DNA of 64,000 nucleotides from Clostridium sp. chh4-2 (GCF_002899675.1 NZ_PKUU01000003.1:124001-188000), one strand, 5' to 3'; shown: positions 43,244-53,805, counted from the first letter of the stretch. Program-made: numbers and translations. Notes: generated by a model from the sequence alone, not told the origin.

Positions 43244-44035
43244 ATGATATTAGATACAATCGCCGAATCCACCAGAAAACGGGTGAAGATTGGAAAAGAA
43301 AAAGTATCTCCGGAAATGATGATGCACAGAGCGATGAATATGCCGAAAGGAGAATTCAATTTCGAAAAGCAGCTGATTAAACCGGGCATCTCCTTCATCT
43401 GTGAAGTGAAAAAGGCATCGCCGTCAAAGGGAATTATTGCAGAGGATTTTCCCTATGTGCAGATTGCAAAAGAGTATGAAGAAGCGGGTGCGGCTGCCAT
43501 TTCCGTTTTGACGGAACCGGAATTTTTTATGGGCAGCAGCAGATATCTGACGGAGATTCATCAGGCCGTATCCATACCGCTGCTTCGGAAAGATTTCGTG
43601 ATCGATGAATATCAGCTGTATGAAGCCAAATGTATCGGCGCATCCGCCGCCCTTTTGATCTGTTCCCTGTTAGATGAAGAGACGCTTAAATATTATATAA
43701 AGATCTGCGACCAGCTAGGGCTAAGCGCTCTGGTGGAGGCGCATTCCGACGAAGAAGTGCTGACGGCCATCCGGGCAGGGGCCAGGATAATCGGAATCAA
43801 CAACCGAAATTTAAAGAACTTCCAGGTGGATTTCGGCAATGCGGTGCGGCTGAGGAAAATGGTTCCGCCCGAGGTTTTATTTGTAGCGGAGAGCGGAATT
43901 AAAAATGCTTCCGATATCAAGTTATTGGAAGAAGCCAAGGTAAACGCAGTGCTGATCGGAGAAACGCTTATGAGAGCCGCAGATAAAAAAGCCGCTCTCG
44001 CAGAACTGAGGAAAGGTTGTCTGGTTTATGATTAA
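43244..44035 (+). CDS. trpC: Indole-3-glycerol phosphate synthase
   Basis: 263 residues, a beta/alpha barrel. Catalytic signature FICEVKKASPSKGII (Lys residues near 55-60), LRKDFVIDEYQ, GINNRNLKNFQVD and VAESGI are all present. It closes the indole ring of CdRP. AGGAGG precedes the ATG; the end overlaps trpF by eight bases. Confidence 0.96.
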   Translation: MILDTIAESTRKRVKIGKEKVSPEMMMHRAMNMPKGEFNFEKQLIKPGISFICEVKKASPSKGIIAEDFPYVQIAKEYEEAGAAAISVLTEPEFFMGSSRYLTEIHQAVSIPLLRKDFVIDEYQLYEAKCIGASAALLICSLLDEETLKYYIKICDQLGLSALVEAHSDEEVLTAIRAGARIIGINNRNLKNFQVDFGNAVRLRKMVPPEVLFVAESGIKNASDIKLLEEAKVNAVLIGETLMRAADKKAALAELRKGCLVYD

Positions 44036-44639
44036 GATTTGCGGAATGATGAGGCAGGAGGATATAGAGGCTGTCAACCGGTACAAACCGGATTATATAG
44101 GTTTTATCTTCGTACCCGGCAGCAGGCGGTGTATATCCATCCGGCAGGCAAAGGTTTTGAAAGCGCAGACAGACCCGGCTATAAAAACGGTAGGAGTATT
44201 TGCCAATCAATCCTTAGAAGAGATCAGAGCCTATGCGGAAGAAGGAATTTTAGATCTGATCCAGCTCCATGGAGGCGAAAACAGGCATTTTATTAATAAA
44301 GTAAAACGGGAACTGAAGCTTCCCGTCATCCGGGCGGTGCGGGTGAAAAGGGGAGAACACATATTAGAGGCCCAGGAATGCGATGCCGATTACCTGTTGC
44401 TGGATACTTATGTGAAAGGGCAGCTGGGAGGAAGCGGAAGAACATTTGACTGGTCTTTGATTCCTGAATTAGAAAAGCCGTATTTCCTGGCCGGCGGAAT
44501 CTCAGAAGAGAATGTGTGCGAAGCTGTAAAAACAGGCACTTTTGGAATCGATGTCAGCAGTTCTGTGGAAACAGACGGGAAAAAAGACCCGGAAAAGATC
44601 AGAAAAATTATTACAAAGATAAGGAGTTTATCGATATGA
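44028..44639 (+). CDS. trpF: Phosphoribosylanthranilate isomerase
   Basis: 203 residues, beta/alpha barrel with catalytic Cys in IKICGMM and the C-terminal Asp in [21 protein letters not shown], plus phosphate loops [11 protein letters not shown] and [10 protein letters not shown]. It is a separate enzyme, unlike the TrpC-TrpF fusion of enterics. It overlaps trpC at its start and trpB at its stop (ATGA). Confidence 0.95.
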   Translation: MIKICGMMRQEDIEAVNRYKPDYIGFIFVPGSRRCISIRQAKVLKAQTDPAIKTVGVFANQSLEEIRAYAEEGILDLIQLHGGENRHFINKVKRELKLPVIRAVRVKRGEHILEAQECDADYLLLDTYVKGQLGGSGRTFDWSLIPELEKPYFLAGGISEENVCEAVKTGTFGIDVSSSVETDGKKDPEKIRKIITKIRSLSI

Positions 44640-45820
44640 GCAATGGAAAATTTGGGCAGCATGGAGGGCAGTTTGTGCCGGAGACACTGATGAGCGCCGT
44701 GCTGGAATTGGAAGAAGCATATCTAAAATACAGCAGGGATGAGGCGTTTATCAAAGAACTGAACGATCTTCACCGAAATTACACGGGAAGGCCGTCTCTT
44801 CTGTATTATGCGGAGAAGATGACAAAGGATCTGGGCGGAGCGAAGATCTATTTAAAGAGAGAAGATTTAAACCATACCGGTTCCCATAAGATCAACAATG
44901 CCTTAGGCCAGGTGCTTTTGGCAAAGAAAATGGGCAAGAAACGGGTGATTGCAGAAACCGGAGCAGGACAGCATGGAGTTGCCACGGCCACGGCCGCCGC
45001 GCTTTTAGGGCTGGAATGTGAGGTATACATGGGAAAAGAGGACACAGACCGCCAGGCGTTAAATGTATTCCGCATGGAGCTGCTGGGCGCAAAGGTGCAT
45101 CCGGTTACCAGCGGCACGATGACCTTAAAAGATGCGGTCAATGAGACTTTGAGAGAGTGGACCAACCGGGTGGAGGATACCCACTATGTGGTGGGCTCTG
45201 TGATGGGGCCGCATCCATTTCCAACCATTGTCCGGGATTTCCAAAGCATTATTGGTAAAGAAATCCGTTCACAGATCATGGAAACAGAGGGGCGTCTGCC
45301 AGATATGATCGTGGCCTGCGTGGGAGGCGGCAGCAATGCGATGGGCGCATTTTACGAGTTCATCGGAGAACCGTCCGTAAAGCTGGTGGGCTGCGAGGCG
45401 GCGGGGCTTGGCGTCGATACGGCTCAGAATGCGGCTACGATTGCCACCGGAACCCTGGGAATCTTCCACGGAATGAAATCTTATTTCTGCCAGGATGAAT
45501 ACGGCCAGATCGCGCCTGTGTATTCCATATCCGCCGGGCTTGATTACCCGGGAATCGGGCCGGAACATGCCAATCTCTACGATACGGGCCGGGCGCAGTA
45601 TGTGCCGGTTACGGATGATGAGGCGGTGGACGCATTTGAATATCTGTCCAAAACAGAGGGGATCATTCCTGCGGTGGAAAGCGCTCATGCGGTGGCTTAT
45701 GTGAGAAAAATCGCCCCGTCCATGAGTAAGGACCAGATTATCGTGATTAATCTTTCCGGGCGTGGAGATAAAGATGTGGCGGCTATCGCCAGATATAAGG
45801 GGGTGCAGCTTTATGAGTAG
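44636..45820 (+). CDS. trpB: Tryptophan synthase beta chain
   Basis: 394 residues from ATG 44636. The PLP-binding Lys is in [13 protein letters not shown] (near residue 84), the catalytic Glu in [13 protein letters not shown], and the cofactor phosphate loop in [10 protein letters not shown]. It is the canonical TrpB1 type that works with TrpA. Start overlaps the trpF stop; AAGGAG lies upstream within trpF. Confidence 0.96.
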   Translation: MSNGKFGQHGGQFVPETLMSAVLELEEAYLKYSRDEAFIKELNDLHRNYTGRPSLLYYAEKMTKDLGGAKIYLKREDLNHTGSHKINNALGQVLLAKKMGKKRVIAETGAGQHGVATATAAALLGLECEVYMGKEDTDRQALNVFRMELLGAKVHPVTSGTMTLKDAVNETLREWTNRVEDTHYVVGSVMGPHPFPTIVRDFQSIIGKEIRSQIMETEGRLPDMIVACVGGGSNAMGAFYEFIGEPSVKLVGCEAAGLGVDTAQNAATIATGTLGIFHGMKSYFCQDEYGQIAPVYSISAGLDYPGIGPEHANLYDTGRAQYVPVTDDEAVDAFEYLSKTEGIIPAVESAHAVAYVRKIAPSMSKDQIIVINLSGRGDKDVAAIARYKGVQLYE

Positions 45821-46583
45821 AGTGAGCGATATTTTTAAGAACCAGAAAGCGTTTATCGCATTTGTGACAGCGGGAGATCCATGTCTGGAGATAACGGAAG
45901 AGCTGATTCCGGCTATGGCCGAGGCGGGGGCCGATTTAATCGAGATCGGAATCCCGTTTTCCGATCCGGTGGCGGAGGGAATTGTGATTCAGGAAGCGGA
46001 TATGAGGGCGCTAAAAGCGGGAACGACTACGGATAAGATATTTGAAAGCGTAAAACGTATCAGGGAGAAGACCGATGTGCCTCTGGCATTCATGACATAT
46101 ATCAATCCCATCTATGTATACGGGCCGGATAAATTCCTGAAAAAATCGTCGGAGTGCGGGATCGACGCTCTGATCGTGCCGGATATGCCGTTTGAGGAAA
46201 AACAGGAACTGCAGCCGTTCTGTGAGAAATACGGAGTGGCCCTGATTTCCCTGATCGCACCCACATCAAAAGAGCGGATACAGATGATCGCAAAGGAAGC
46301 GGAAGGATTTTTATACTGCGTTTCTTCCATGGGAGTGACCGGAGTCAGAAAAGAGATTACCACCAACATTTCCGATATGGTGTCCATGGTGAAAACGGTG
46401 AGCGGCATCCCGTGCGCCGTTGGATTTGGCATCTCAACGCCGGAACAGGCAGCCGATATGGCCAAACAGGCCGATGGGGTGATTGTGGGCAGCGCCATTG
46501 TAAAGCTGGCCGCTCAGTATGGAAAGGAATGTGTAGAGCCGGTCTGCCGGTATGTATCACAGATGAAAGCAGCAATTTCATAA
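45813..46583 (+). CDS. trpA: Tryptophan synthase alpha chain
   Basis: 256 residues from ATG 45813, overlapping the trpB stop by eight bases. [11 protein letters not shown], the catalytic Glu in [15 protein letters not shown], catalytic Asp in [14 protein letters not shown], and GFGIS near the end match TrpA. It splits indole-glycerol phosphate and channels indole to TrpB. Last gene of the operon; a strong terminator follows. Confidence 0.96.
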   Translation: MSRVSDIFKNQKAFIAFVTAGDPCLEITEELIPAMAEAGADLIEIGIPFSDPVAEGIVIQEADMRALKAGTTTDKIFESVKRIREKTDVPLAFMTYINPIYVYGPDKFLKKSSECGIDALIVPDMPFEEKQELQPFCEKYGVALISLIAPTSKERIQMIAKEAEGFLYCVSSMGVTGVRKEITTNISDMVSMVKTVSGIPCAVGFGISTPEQAADMAKQADGVIVGSAIVKLAAQYGKECVEPVCRYVSQMKAAIS

Positions 46584-46593
46584 AAGAAAACAG

Positions 46594-46650
46594 ACAGTTC
46601 CGTCTTTTCCCATTTGATCTTTATCAGATGGAAAAGCGGAACTGTTTCTT
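46594..46650 (+). terminator. Terminator of the trp operon
   Basis: ACAGTTCCG-CTTTTCCCAT pairs with ATGG-AAAAG-CGGAACTGT, a stem of over 20 bp with a few mismatches, followed by TTCTTCT. It starts 11 bases after trpA. Confidence 0.8.
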
Positions 46651-46765
46651 CTATAATAAAAGGAACATAAATGCAGCAGGACAGGTTATACTAGAAAAGA
46701 AAATGAAAAAAACGGCTTAATTTACAGCTTGTCCAAGATTTTAATAATGAAAATGATAATTCCTA

Positions 46766-46793
46766 TTGAAATTCTATGAATATATTATATAAT
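46766..46793 (+). promoter_or_regulatory. Promoter of the nifS-iscU-mnmA operon
   Basis: TTGAAA (46766-46771), 16 bases, TATAAT (46788-46793), about 55 bases before the nifS start codon. Confidence 0.6.
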
Positions 46794-46848
46794 AGAAACT
46801 GTAGGTGAAGCTTTGAACTTTAATTCTACAGAAAGGCGGATTACACTT

Positions 46849-48036
46849 ATGAAAGAAATTATCTATCTTGATAATGCAGCAACAACGAAAACACGGCCGG
46901 AGGTCGTACAGGAGATGCTTCCATATTTTACAGAACTTTATGGAAATCCATCCTCCGTTTATGAATTTTCATCTCCAAGTAAAAAGGCGATTGCCCATGC
47001 GAGGGAAACCATTGCCCAGTCTCTTGGAACCAAGACCAATGAGATTTATTTTACAGCAGGAGGTACTGAATCAGACAACTGGGCCATCAAGGCGACAGCC
47101 GAGGCATACCAGTCCAAAGGAAACCATATTATTACCAGTAAAATAGAGCACCATGCAGTGCTTCATACCTGTGAATATCTGGAAAAACGGGGATTTGAAG
47201 TCACTTATCTGGATGTGGATGAAAACGGCGTAATTAAGCTGGAAGAACTTAAAAAAGCCATTCGCCCGACCACCATTCTCATCTCCATCATGTTTGCCAA
47301 TAATGAGATCGGAACCATTCAGCCGGTGAAAGAGATCGGCGCCATTGCAAAAGAGCACGGCATCTTTTTCCACACGGATGCGGTTCAGGCATATGGCCAT
47401 GTTCCGATCAATGTAGATGAATATAATATCGATATGCTCAGCGCCAGCGGCCATAAGATCAACGGTCCTAAGGGAATCGGATTCTTATATATCCGCACCG
47501 GCATTAAGAGCCGCTCCTTTATCCATGGCGGCGCTCAGGAGCGCAAACGCCGCGGCGGCACGGAAAATGTTCCGGGAATCGTGGGTCTGGGAAAAGCTGC
47601 TGAGATCGCCATGAACACCATGGAAGAGAGAACGAAAAAAGAAAAAGAGCTGAGAGATTACCTGATGGAACGGGTGATGGCAGAGGTTCCTTTCTGCCGC
47701 ATTAACGGGCACAGAACCATGCGCCTTCCAAACAATATAAACTTTGCATTCCAGTTTATCGAGGGAGAATCCCTGTTAATCAAACTGGACATGGCGGGAA
47801 TCTGCGGTTCCAGCGGTTCCGCATGTACCTCGGGTTCTTTGGACCCGTCCCACGTGCTGTTAGCCATCGGCCTTCCTCATGAGATCGCCCATGGATCACT
47901 GCGTTTGACACTGAATGAAGAAAATACAAAAGAGCAGATGGATTACGTCGCAGACCAGATCAAAGAGATCGTGTCATATCTGAGAAATATGTCACCCCTT
48001 TATGAGGACTATATGCGCCGTCAGGCTCGTAAATAA
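46849..48036 (+). CDS. nifS: Cysteine desulfurase, NifS/IscS type
   Basis: 395 residues from ATG 46849 (AAAGGCGG upstream; an earlier in-frame ATG lacks a site). IYLDNAATTKTRPEV at the N-terminus, PLP Lys in SASGHKINGPKGIGF (near 203), and the reactive Cys in SSGSACTSGSLDPSH (near 325) define a class I desulfurase. It takes sulfur from cysteine for iron-sulfur clusters and tRNA thiolation. The following genes, iscU and mnmA, are its two classical partners. Confidence 0.93.
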   Translation: MKEIIYLDNAATTKTRPEVVQEMLPYFTELYGNPSSVYEFSSPSKKAIAHARETIAQSLGTKTNEIYFTAGGTESDNWAIKATAEAYQSKGNHIITSKIEHHAVLHTCEYLEKRGFEVTYLDVDENGVIKLEELKKAIRPTTILISIMFANNEIGTIQPVKEIGAIAKEHGIFFHTDAVQAYGHVPINVDEYNIDMLSASGHKINGPKGIGFLYIRTGIKSRSFIHGGAQERKRRGGTENVPGIVGLGKAAEIAMNTMEERTKKEKELRDYLMERVMAEVPFCRINGHRTMRLPNNINFAFQFIEGESLLIKLDMAGICGSSGSACTSGSLDPSHVLLAIGLPHEIAHGSLRLTLNEENTKEQMDYVADQIKEIVSYLRNMSPLYEDYMRRQARK

Positions 48037-48087
48037 ATAATAGACTGAGAATATAACCCGCATCGGGCGGAAGAAAAGAGGAGAAAT

Positions 48088-48525
48088 ATGTACACAGAGA
48101 AAGTTATGGATCATTTTGAACATCCAAGAAATGTTGGAGAGATAGAGAATGCAAGCGGTATGGGAACCGTAGGTAATGCAAAATGTGGAGATATCATGAG
48201 AATTTACCTGGATATCGACGAAAATCAGATTATCCGTGATGTAAAATTCAAAACATTCGGCTGCGGCGCCGCTGTAGCGACCAGCAGCATGGCAACCGAA
48301 ATGGTTAAAGGAAAATCCATTCAGGAAGCGATGGAAGTTACCAATAAAGCAGTTTGTGAAGCATTAGACGGGCTTCCACCTGTAAAGATCCACTGCTCCC
48401 TGCTGGCTGAAGAAGCCATTCATGCAGCTCTTTGGGATTATGCCCAGAAGAACAATATTGAGATTCAGGGTCTGTCCAAGCCGAAATCAGACATCGGTGA
48501 AGAGGAAGAAACCGAAGAGTATTAA
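48088..48525 (+). CDS. iscU: Iron-sulfur cluster scaffold, IscU/NifU N-terminal type
   Basis: 145 residues. The three scaffold cysteines are in GNAKCGDIMRI, TFGCGAAVATS and KIHCSLLAEEAIHAAL. The start VMDHFEHPRNVGEIENA is typical of NifU-like proteins of clostridia. It carries a short acidic tail (GEEEETEEY). It assembles [2Fe-2S] clusters using sulfur from the upstream desulfurase. GAGGAG precedes the ATG. Confidence 0.93.
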   Translation: MYTEKVMDHFEHPRNVGEIENASGMGTVGNAKCGDIMRIYLDIDENQIIRDVKFKTFGCGAAVATSSMATEMVKGKSIQEAMEVTNKAVCEALDGLPPVKIHCSLLAEEAIHAALWDYAQKNNIEIQGLSKPKSDIGEEEETEEY

Positions 48526-48555
48526 TCCCGGATAAAAATCCCAGGAAAAGGTGTA

Positions 48556-49638
48556 ATGATGGATAAGAAAAAAGTAGTGGTTGGAATGTCCGGCGGAGTG
48601 GACTCATCCGTTGCGGCTTATTTACTGAAAGAAGCGGGATATGACGTGGTAGGAGTTACCATGCAGATCTGGCAGGATGAAGACCAGACGACCCAGGAAG
48701 AAAACGGAGGCTGCTGCGGTTTAAGCGCCGTGGACGATGCCAGACGCGTGGCCTGGGATCTGGATATTCCATACTATGTGATGAATTTTAAACAGGAATT
48801 TAAAGATAATGTGATCGACTATTTTGTCGACGAATATGTACAGGGAAAAACGCCCAATCCATGCATTGCCTGCAACCGTTATGTGAAATGGGAATCCTTA
48901 TTGAAAAGGAGCCTGGATATCGGTGCGGAGTACATTGCAACCGGCCATTATGCCCAGATTGAGCAGCTTCCAAGCGGCAGATATGCCCTGAAAAAGTCGG
49001 CTACCGCCGCCAAGGATCAGACTTATGCTCTCTATAACCTGACCCAGTATCAGCTGTCCCATACTCTGATGCCGGTAGGTCAGTACACCAAAGACGAGAT
49101 CCGCGCCATCGCCCAGAAGATCAACCTTCAGGTGGCGAGTAAGCCGGACAGCCAGGAAATCTGTTTTATTCCGGATCACGATTACGCCCGTTTTATCAGT
49201 GAAAACACGGATAAGGAACTGATGCCCGGCAATTTCGTGGATCTGGACGGCAATGTGATCGGCCGTCACAAGGGAATCACCCATTACACGGTGGGCCAAA
49301 GGAAGGGCTTAAACCTTTCCATGGGCCACCCTGTATTCGTAACTGCCATCAGGCCGGAAACCAATGAAGTGGTGATTGGAAACTCTGAAGATGTCTTTAC
49401 CAAACAGCTCAGGTGTGATAAACTGAACTGGATGGCCATTGACGGGCTTCACGGAAAAGAGATGCAGGTATCTGCCAAGATCAGATACAGCCATAAAGGC
49501 GCGCCCTGCACGATTTCGGAAGCGGGAGACGGAACTGTGGAATGCGTGTTTGAAGAACCGCAGCGTGCGGTAACTCCGGGTCAGGCTGTCGTATTTTATG
49601 ATGGTGATTATGTCATCGGAGGAGGAACTATACTATGA
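48556..49638 (+). CDS. mnmA: tRNA-specific 2-thiouridylase
   Basis: 360 residues. PP-loop [15 protein letters not shown] at the N-terminus, catalytic cysteines in [12 protein letters not shown] and [12 protein letters not shown], and the C-terminal beta-barrel with [19 protein letters not shown]. It thiolates U34 of tRNA Lys/Glu/Gln with sulfur from NifS. ATG at 48556 or 48559 is possible; GGAAAAGG-type site upstream. The stop overlaps the next gene by four bases. Confidence 0.94.
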   Translation: MMDKKKVVVGMSGGVDSSVAAYLLKEAGYDVVGVTMQIWQDEDQTTQEENGGCCGLSAVDDARRVAWDLDIPYYVMNFKQEFKDNVIDYFVDEYVQGKTPNPCIACNRYVKWESLLKRSLDIGAEYIATGHYAQIEQLPSGRYALKKSATAAKDQTYALYNLTQYQLSHTLMPVGQYTKDEIRAIAQKINLQVASKPDSQEICFIPDHDYARFISENTDKELMPGNFVDLDGNVIGRHKGITHYTVGQRKGLNLSMGHPVFVTAIRPETNEVVIGNSEDVFTKQLRCDKLNWMAIDGLHGKEMQVSAKIRYSHKGAPCTISEAGDGTVECVFEEPQRAVTPGQAVVFYDGDYVIGGGTIL

Positions 49639-50837
49639 GAATTTCAAGAGGCAGAAACATGCCTTTCATCGCCGCATTAGCTGCCGGCGCAATCCTGTTA
49701 TCCGGCTGCGGCGGCAAATATGAGGCGATCCGGACAACTGCCGCGGAAACCGAAACAGAGGCACAGACTGAGACAGCAGAGCCGGAATCCAGCAAAAAGG
49801 AAACCGTCGTTACCACAGAAACATCAGAATCCTATGAAGCGGTGGACGAAACCGTCTATGTGACGGGAGACGATGTTAATTTAAGGACAAGCACCGCTCC
49901 CGATTCAGAGGTGATCGAACGTCTGAAGAAGGGAACTGAATTAAAAAGAACCGGAAACAGCGAATCCTGGAGCCGTGTCATTTACCAGGATAAGGAATGC
50001 TATATTTCATCCAGATATTTATCAACAGAACAGCCTGAAACAGAGCCGGAAACGGAATCAGAAAAGGCAGCAGCTGATGTCCAGGGCGGAGCCGTTACCT
50101 TGGATTCCTCCTGGAAATATGCAGAATTTTCCAAGATTAACAGCGGATCTGCCACGATGTACCGTTCAGATTCCGCAAACCGGAAGGGAATCACAGTCTG
50201 CGTCAATGCAGGCCATGGAACAAAAGGCGGTTCCAGCGTGAAAACATTGTGCCACCCGGACGGAAGCCCGAAAGTAACAGGCGGAACCACAGGAGCAGGC
50301 GCTACAAGCGCAGTAGCAGTATCCGGAGGCATGCAGTTTTCCGATGGAACCAATGAGCCGGTGGTAACGTTAGCGATGGCAAAGATATTTAAAGATAAGC
50401 TTTTAGCAGCAGGCTATGACGTGCTGATGATCCGTGAATCCGACGACGTTCAGCTAGACAACGTAGCCAGAACCGTAATTGCAAACAACAAAGCCGACTG
50501 CCATATCGCCCTCCACTGGGATTCCACCACCAGCGATAAAGGCGCATTTTACATGAGCGTTCCAAGCAACTCCACTTACAGAGCCATGGAACCTGTAAAA
50601 TCCCACTGGGAACAGCATAACGCTCTGGGCGAAAGCCTGATCTCAGGCCTGAAATCAGCCGGCGTCAAGATCTTTTCCGGCGGCTCCATGGAGATGGATC
50701 TAACTCAAACCTCCTACTCCACAGTCCCGTCCATCGACATCGAACTCGGAGACAAAGCCTCCGACTATTCCAATTCCATGCTGAGTACATTGGGCGATGG
50801 CCTTTTAGCCGGTGTTAATCAATATTTCGGACAGTAA
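49635..50837 (+). CDS. N-acetylmuramoyl-L-alanine amidase lipoprotein with SH3b domain
   Basis: 400 residues. Lipobox LSGC near residue 25, a Thr/Glu-rich linker, a bacterial SH3 domain (about 75-130, [21 protein letters not shown]), a second acidic linker and a C-terminal amidase_3 zinc domain: [28 protein letters not shown] and [15 protein letters not shown] supply the zinc ligands and catalytic Glu. It cleaves the peptide from muramic acid at the cell surface. The start overlaps the mnmA stop (ATGA), an odd functional pairing that probably reflects only shared transcription. A long hairpin follows. Confidence 0.9.
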   Translation: MRISRGRNMPFIAALAAGAILLSGCGGKYEAIRTTAAETETEAQTETAEPESSKKETVVTTETSESYEAVDETVYVTGDDVNLRTSTAPDSEVIERLKKGTELKRTGNSESWSRVIYQDKECYISSRYLSTEQPETEPETESEKAAADVQGGAVTLDSSWKYAEFSKINSGSATMYRSDSANRKGITVCVNAGHGTKGGSSVKTLCHPDGSPKVTGGTTGAGATSAVAVSGGMQFSDGTNEPVVTLAMAKIFKDKLLAAGYDVLMIRESDDVQLDNVARTVIANNKADCHIALHWDSTTSDKGAFYMSVPSNSTYRAMEPVKSHWEQHNALGESLISGLKSAGVKIFSGGSMEMDLTQTSYSTVPSIDIELGDKASDYSNSMLSTLGDGLLAGVNQYFGQ

Positions 50838-50861
50838 ACATACTGTTTTGTACTTATACTT

Positions 50862-50923
50862 AATTGGCTTCTCCCAAATTAGAATCCTTCAATTATCCGA
50901 TTCTAATTCAGGAGAAGCCAATT
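50862..50923 (+). terminator. Long hairpin after the amidase, joined to element E
   Basis: AATTGGCTTCTCC...TTAGAATC pairs perfectly with GATTCTAA...GGAGAAGCCAATT (21 bp in two blocks). The tail ATTGTATTT is weak as a T tract and is also the first bases of the terminal repeat of hairpin element E. Confidence 0.6.
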
Positions 50924-51293
50924 GTATTTAACCAGGCCGGCGAAAACCAGCAGGGAATCGGGAGGCGGGACAGGGAAGGGGCCGGACCGGTGGAAAACGA
51001 AACAGACGGCTGGGATCGTATGGAACCCCTGTAGAGATACTTAGGCCCGTAAGGGCAGAACGAGGCAGGTAGAAACTGAATTCCAGATCAGTTTCTAAAG
51101 CGCCGCTGAGCAGCGAAGTCATCAAGAGTTCACTGCGAATGGCGCTGGCCTGCCTCGTTCTGCCCTTACGGGCCTTAGTATCTCTTAGGGGCGAATCCCG
51201 AATCCCAGCCGGCTGTTTCGTTTTCCACCGGTCCGGCTCCTTCCCTGTCCCGCCTCCCGATTCCCTGCGTACTTTTTGCCAATAAATTCACTT
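50921..51293 (-). repeat. Long-hairpin element E (type I, minus orientation)
   Basis: About 373 bases. Terminal repeat ATTGTATTTAACC on the left, GCCAATAAATT on the right. Inner helix GCCCGTAAGGGCAGAACG (51045-51062) continues to 51069 and pairs perfectly with 51149-51173; apical hairpins TAGAAACTGA/TCAGTTTCTA (51070-51097) and GCGCC...GGCGC (51100-51145). Loop strands at 51012-51029 and 51188-51206 are identical to A and D. The stop codon of the DUF2339 gene (51288-51290, minus strand) falls within the right terminal repeat. About 20 kb separates this copy from the others. Confidence 0.85.
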
Positions 51294-53600
51294 CTCCCCC
51301 GAATCCTCTTTCTCAGCCCGGTTGTAGGCCCAGCTGATTCCGAAGCAGAGAAGTCCTCCGCCGATAAATGCGGCCACGCGGATGATGGAATCCGTGGATG
51401 TGATGTCAAATGTGACCATTTTTAAAACGCTGAATATGACCAGGATCAATCCATAAGTTCTAAGCGGTTTTACCCTGCATGAAAAGCCCAGAACGATGCA
51501 GAATCCCGCGGCCAGCAGACAGGTAAGGCTTGTCAGGATGGCGTAGCTTCCAAGGGGAGTCTTATGGAGCACGTCCACGGCATTGATTGTCATCAGCACA
51601 CAGCTGATTAAAGGCAGAATATGATTTCCGGTCCGTTTCATGTGGGCCAGGGCTTCATATACGATCTTGGCCGTAAACAGAAGCAGAATCAGACATCCCG
51701 CGGCCATTTCCCAGGCACCCCGGTCTGAGGATAAAGCGGCCCATAACAAGAGCTGCAGCAGGCTGTGGCAAATCAGGTCGTGAATCCGGCAGGACCGGTC
51801 TTCTCTGAATACCGGCAGTCTGGAGAAAATGGTGAGAGCAGCAGCGGCCAAAGCCGTGCTCCACATCATCCAGAGTTCCAGGTTGAAAAACATCAGAAAA
51901 ATGTAGCAGACCGCACTGTCCAGACAGAGCACAGCCAGAATTTTTCTCTTCAAAGCCCGTTCCCTATGCTTCACAATATCAGCGATTACAATACATGGAA
52001 TGAGTATCATCAGACCATGCAGGATACAGATGTTAAGTTCAGAGTTAAATGCGTTGGTAAACAGATTGATGAAGCTAAATAACAGGATACCGCAGGTAAT
52101 AATTGCATAAATGACCACCGCCCCAATTTTCATCCAGATGTCTTTAAGATGCAGACCGAGGAGAAGAAATACCAAACAAAGCACACATGGCAGCAGCCCC
52201 CAGCTCTCAAAAAAGAAGGAGGATAAATCCATTAGAACTGCGGTCATGTTGATGGAAAGAACCATAAGGCTGAAGGTTCTCGTCTTTTTCTTAAAAAGAG
52301 CAGCCATAAGGATCAGGAAATACAGAATTTCCGGCGCCGGTTCGGCAATCCTGCCGTCCAAAATATAAGAATGCGGAAGCTGCACCATTATAAATGCAGT
52401 TCCGGCGGCCAGTATCAAAAGCTGGGAAGCCACCAGACATTTTTCCGCAGCATCGCTGAACCCGCGTATTCCATAGGGAATCATCCAGAATAAACAAGCC
52501 GAAAATAGGAAAAGTCCCATATATAAAATGCCGCAGGTTACCATGAAAGCGGTATCGCTGTCCGTCGGGTAATAGCGCATCAACTCTCCCAATCTGGAAC
52601 AGATCATCAGATAGGAGAAGATTGCAATGTAGGAAGCTGCAAGGCCGTTTGCTTTATGGAAGCCCTGTCCTGCAAATACGCTGGTCAGCACAACCGTACA
52701 CAAAATAAATAATAATATCAGCCAGAGCGAAGGGCCGATTTCCATCAGATGAACGGTCAGCAGGATGGAGATTGCATTGCCAATCTGTATAATGGAAAAC
52801 ATAATATCCGAATGAAGCTTCTTGGATAAAACAAATCCTGATATGGTCCAGACAATAAAAAACAGCAGGACGGCCGGGTCCGGGAACAGGGACCAGGCTA
52901 ACTTGGCTGCGATCAGGTCGCAGTAGATGATGCCGGTTCCGCAGCCAATCAGGCTCAGATGAAATGCATTAAATGTCTTTCCTTTGGTTCCAAGTAAAAA
53001 CCCCAGACCGCCCATGAGAAGTCCCATCAATAGAACCATGGAAAACTTCACTGCGTCAGGGATGTAATTCCAGATTGTAGCGGCCAGCACCGCAACACCC
53101 ACCAGAATCAGCAGCGAAGCCAGCACGCCGATCAGATATTTTCCCACGCTGTTTTCGGAGAAAACCTCTTTTTTATCCTGAGATGTCACAGCTTTTACCG
53201 GTTTAGAAGCGGTGTGAAGCGGCCTTTCAACCTGTGTTTCCGCCTGCTGCAAAATTGGTTCCGGGGACGGTTGCAGGGGCTGCTGTGAAATTACCGGTGG
53301 AACCGGCTGTTGGGCATCCGGCGGAATTACCAGAGGATTGGCTTGCGGATCAGGCCGGAATATAGGAAGCGGAGCCTCAGATACCCTGGCATCGTCCTCC
53401 ATTTCCGCCTTTTTACAGCATTCTTCCTGAAAGGCCTGATAAACAGCCGCTTTCAAAATTAAATCATCCATTTCTCTCTTAATATCAATCAGGAGTTCTA
53501 AATCCTCTTTTTTGGAGAGATCCAGATCCATTCCGTCGATCGCGTTGCGAAGTCCGTCTAAATGGCCGTGTATCTGTTTCAACTCTTCATACTTGTCCAT
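51288..53600 (-). CDS. DUF2339 polytopic membrane protein
   Basis: 770 residues. N-terminal helical region (1-75), a Pro/Gln-rich linker (about 85-135), then some twenty or more hydrophobic segments from about residue 155 (GKYLIGVLASLLILVGVAVLA) to the end, with the DUF2339-like stretch GTGIIYCDLIAAKLAW. Function of the family is not established. It is monocistronic on the minus strand with AGGGG-type site before ATG 53600, and its stop codon is inside the terminal repeat of element E. Confidence 0.8.
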   Translation of the reverse strand: MDKYEELKQIHGHLDGLRNAIDGMDLDLSKKEDLELLIDIKREMDDLILKAAVYQAFQEECCKKAEMEDDARVSEAPLPIFRPDPQANPLVIPPDAQQPVPPVISQQPLQPSPEPILQQAETQVERPLHTASKPVKAVTSQDKKEVFSENSVGKYLIGVLASLLILVGVAVLAATIWNYIPDAVKFSMVLLMGLLMGGLGFLLGTKGKTFNAFHLSLIGCGTGIIYCDLIAAKLAWSLFPDPAVLLFFIVWTISGFVLSKKLHSDIMFSIIQIGNAISILLTVHLMEIGPSLWLILLFILCTVVLTSVFAGQGFHKANGLAASYIAIFSYLMICSRLGELMRYYPTDSDTAFMVTCGILYMGLFLFSACLFWMIPYGIRGFSDAAEKCLVASQLLILAAGTAFIMVQLPHSYILDGRIAEPAPEILYFLILMAALFKKKTRTFSLMVLSINMTAVLMDLSSFFFESWGLLPCVLCLVFLLLGLHLKDIWMKIGAVVIYAIITCGILLFSFINLFTNAFNSELNICILHGLMILIPCIVIADIVKHRERALKRKILAVLCLDSAVCYIFLMFFNLELWMMWSTALAAAALTIFSRLPVFREDRSCRIHDLICHSLLQLLLWAALSSDRGAWEMAAGCLILLLFTAKIVYEALAHMKRTGNHILPLISCVLMTINAVDVLHKTPLGSYAILTSLTCLLAAGFCIVLGFSCRVKPLRTYGLILVIFSVLKMVTFDITSTDSIIRVAAFIGGGLLCFGISWAYNRAEKEDSGEK

Positions 53601-53805
53601 AATTACCCCTTTTTAACACTGGCAACAGCTCGTTTTCCAATGTCAGTACTGTCTACAATGCAGATATGTTAGTTACTTTCAGTGTAGCATAATAAAAGGT
53701 TGTTTTCTACTAGGATTGAAGGCCTAAAGTTTACATTTTGATGAAGATTTACTTATTCCATCTGCATAACCGTCTGCCGCAGACAGAACGAGATTATAAA
53801 AGATG

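Noticed and set aside
27529..51293. CRISPR array or integron attC array as explanation of the repeats
   Set aside because: There are no short direct repeats with regular spacers, and no cas or integron integrase gene. TTTAAC/GTTAAA ends and placement after genes recall attC sites, but the elements are much longer and lie beside housekeeping genes.
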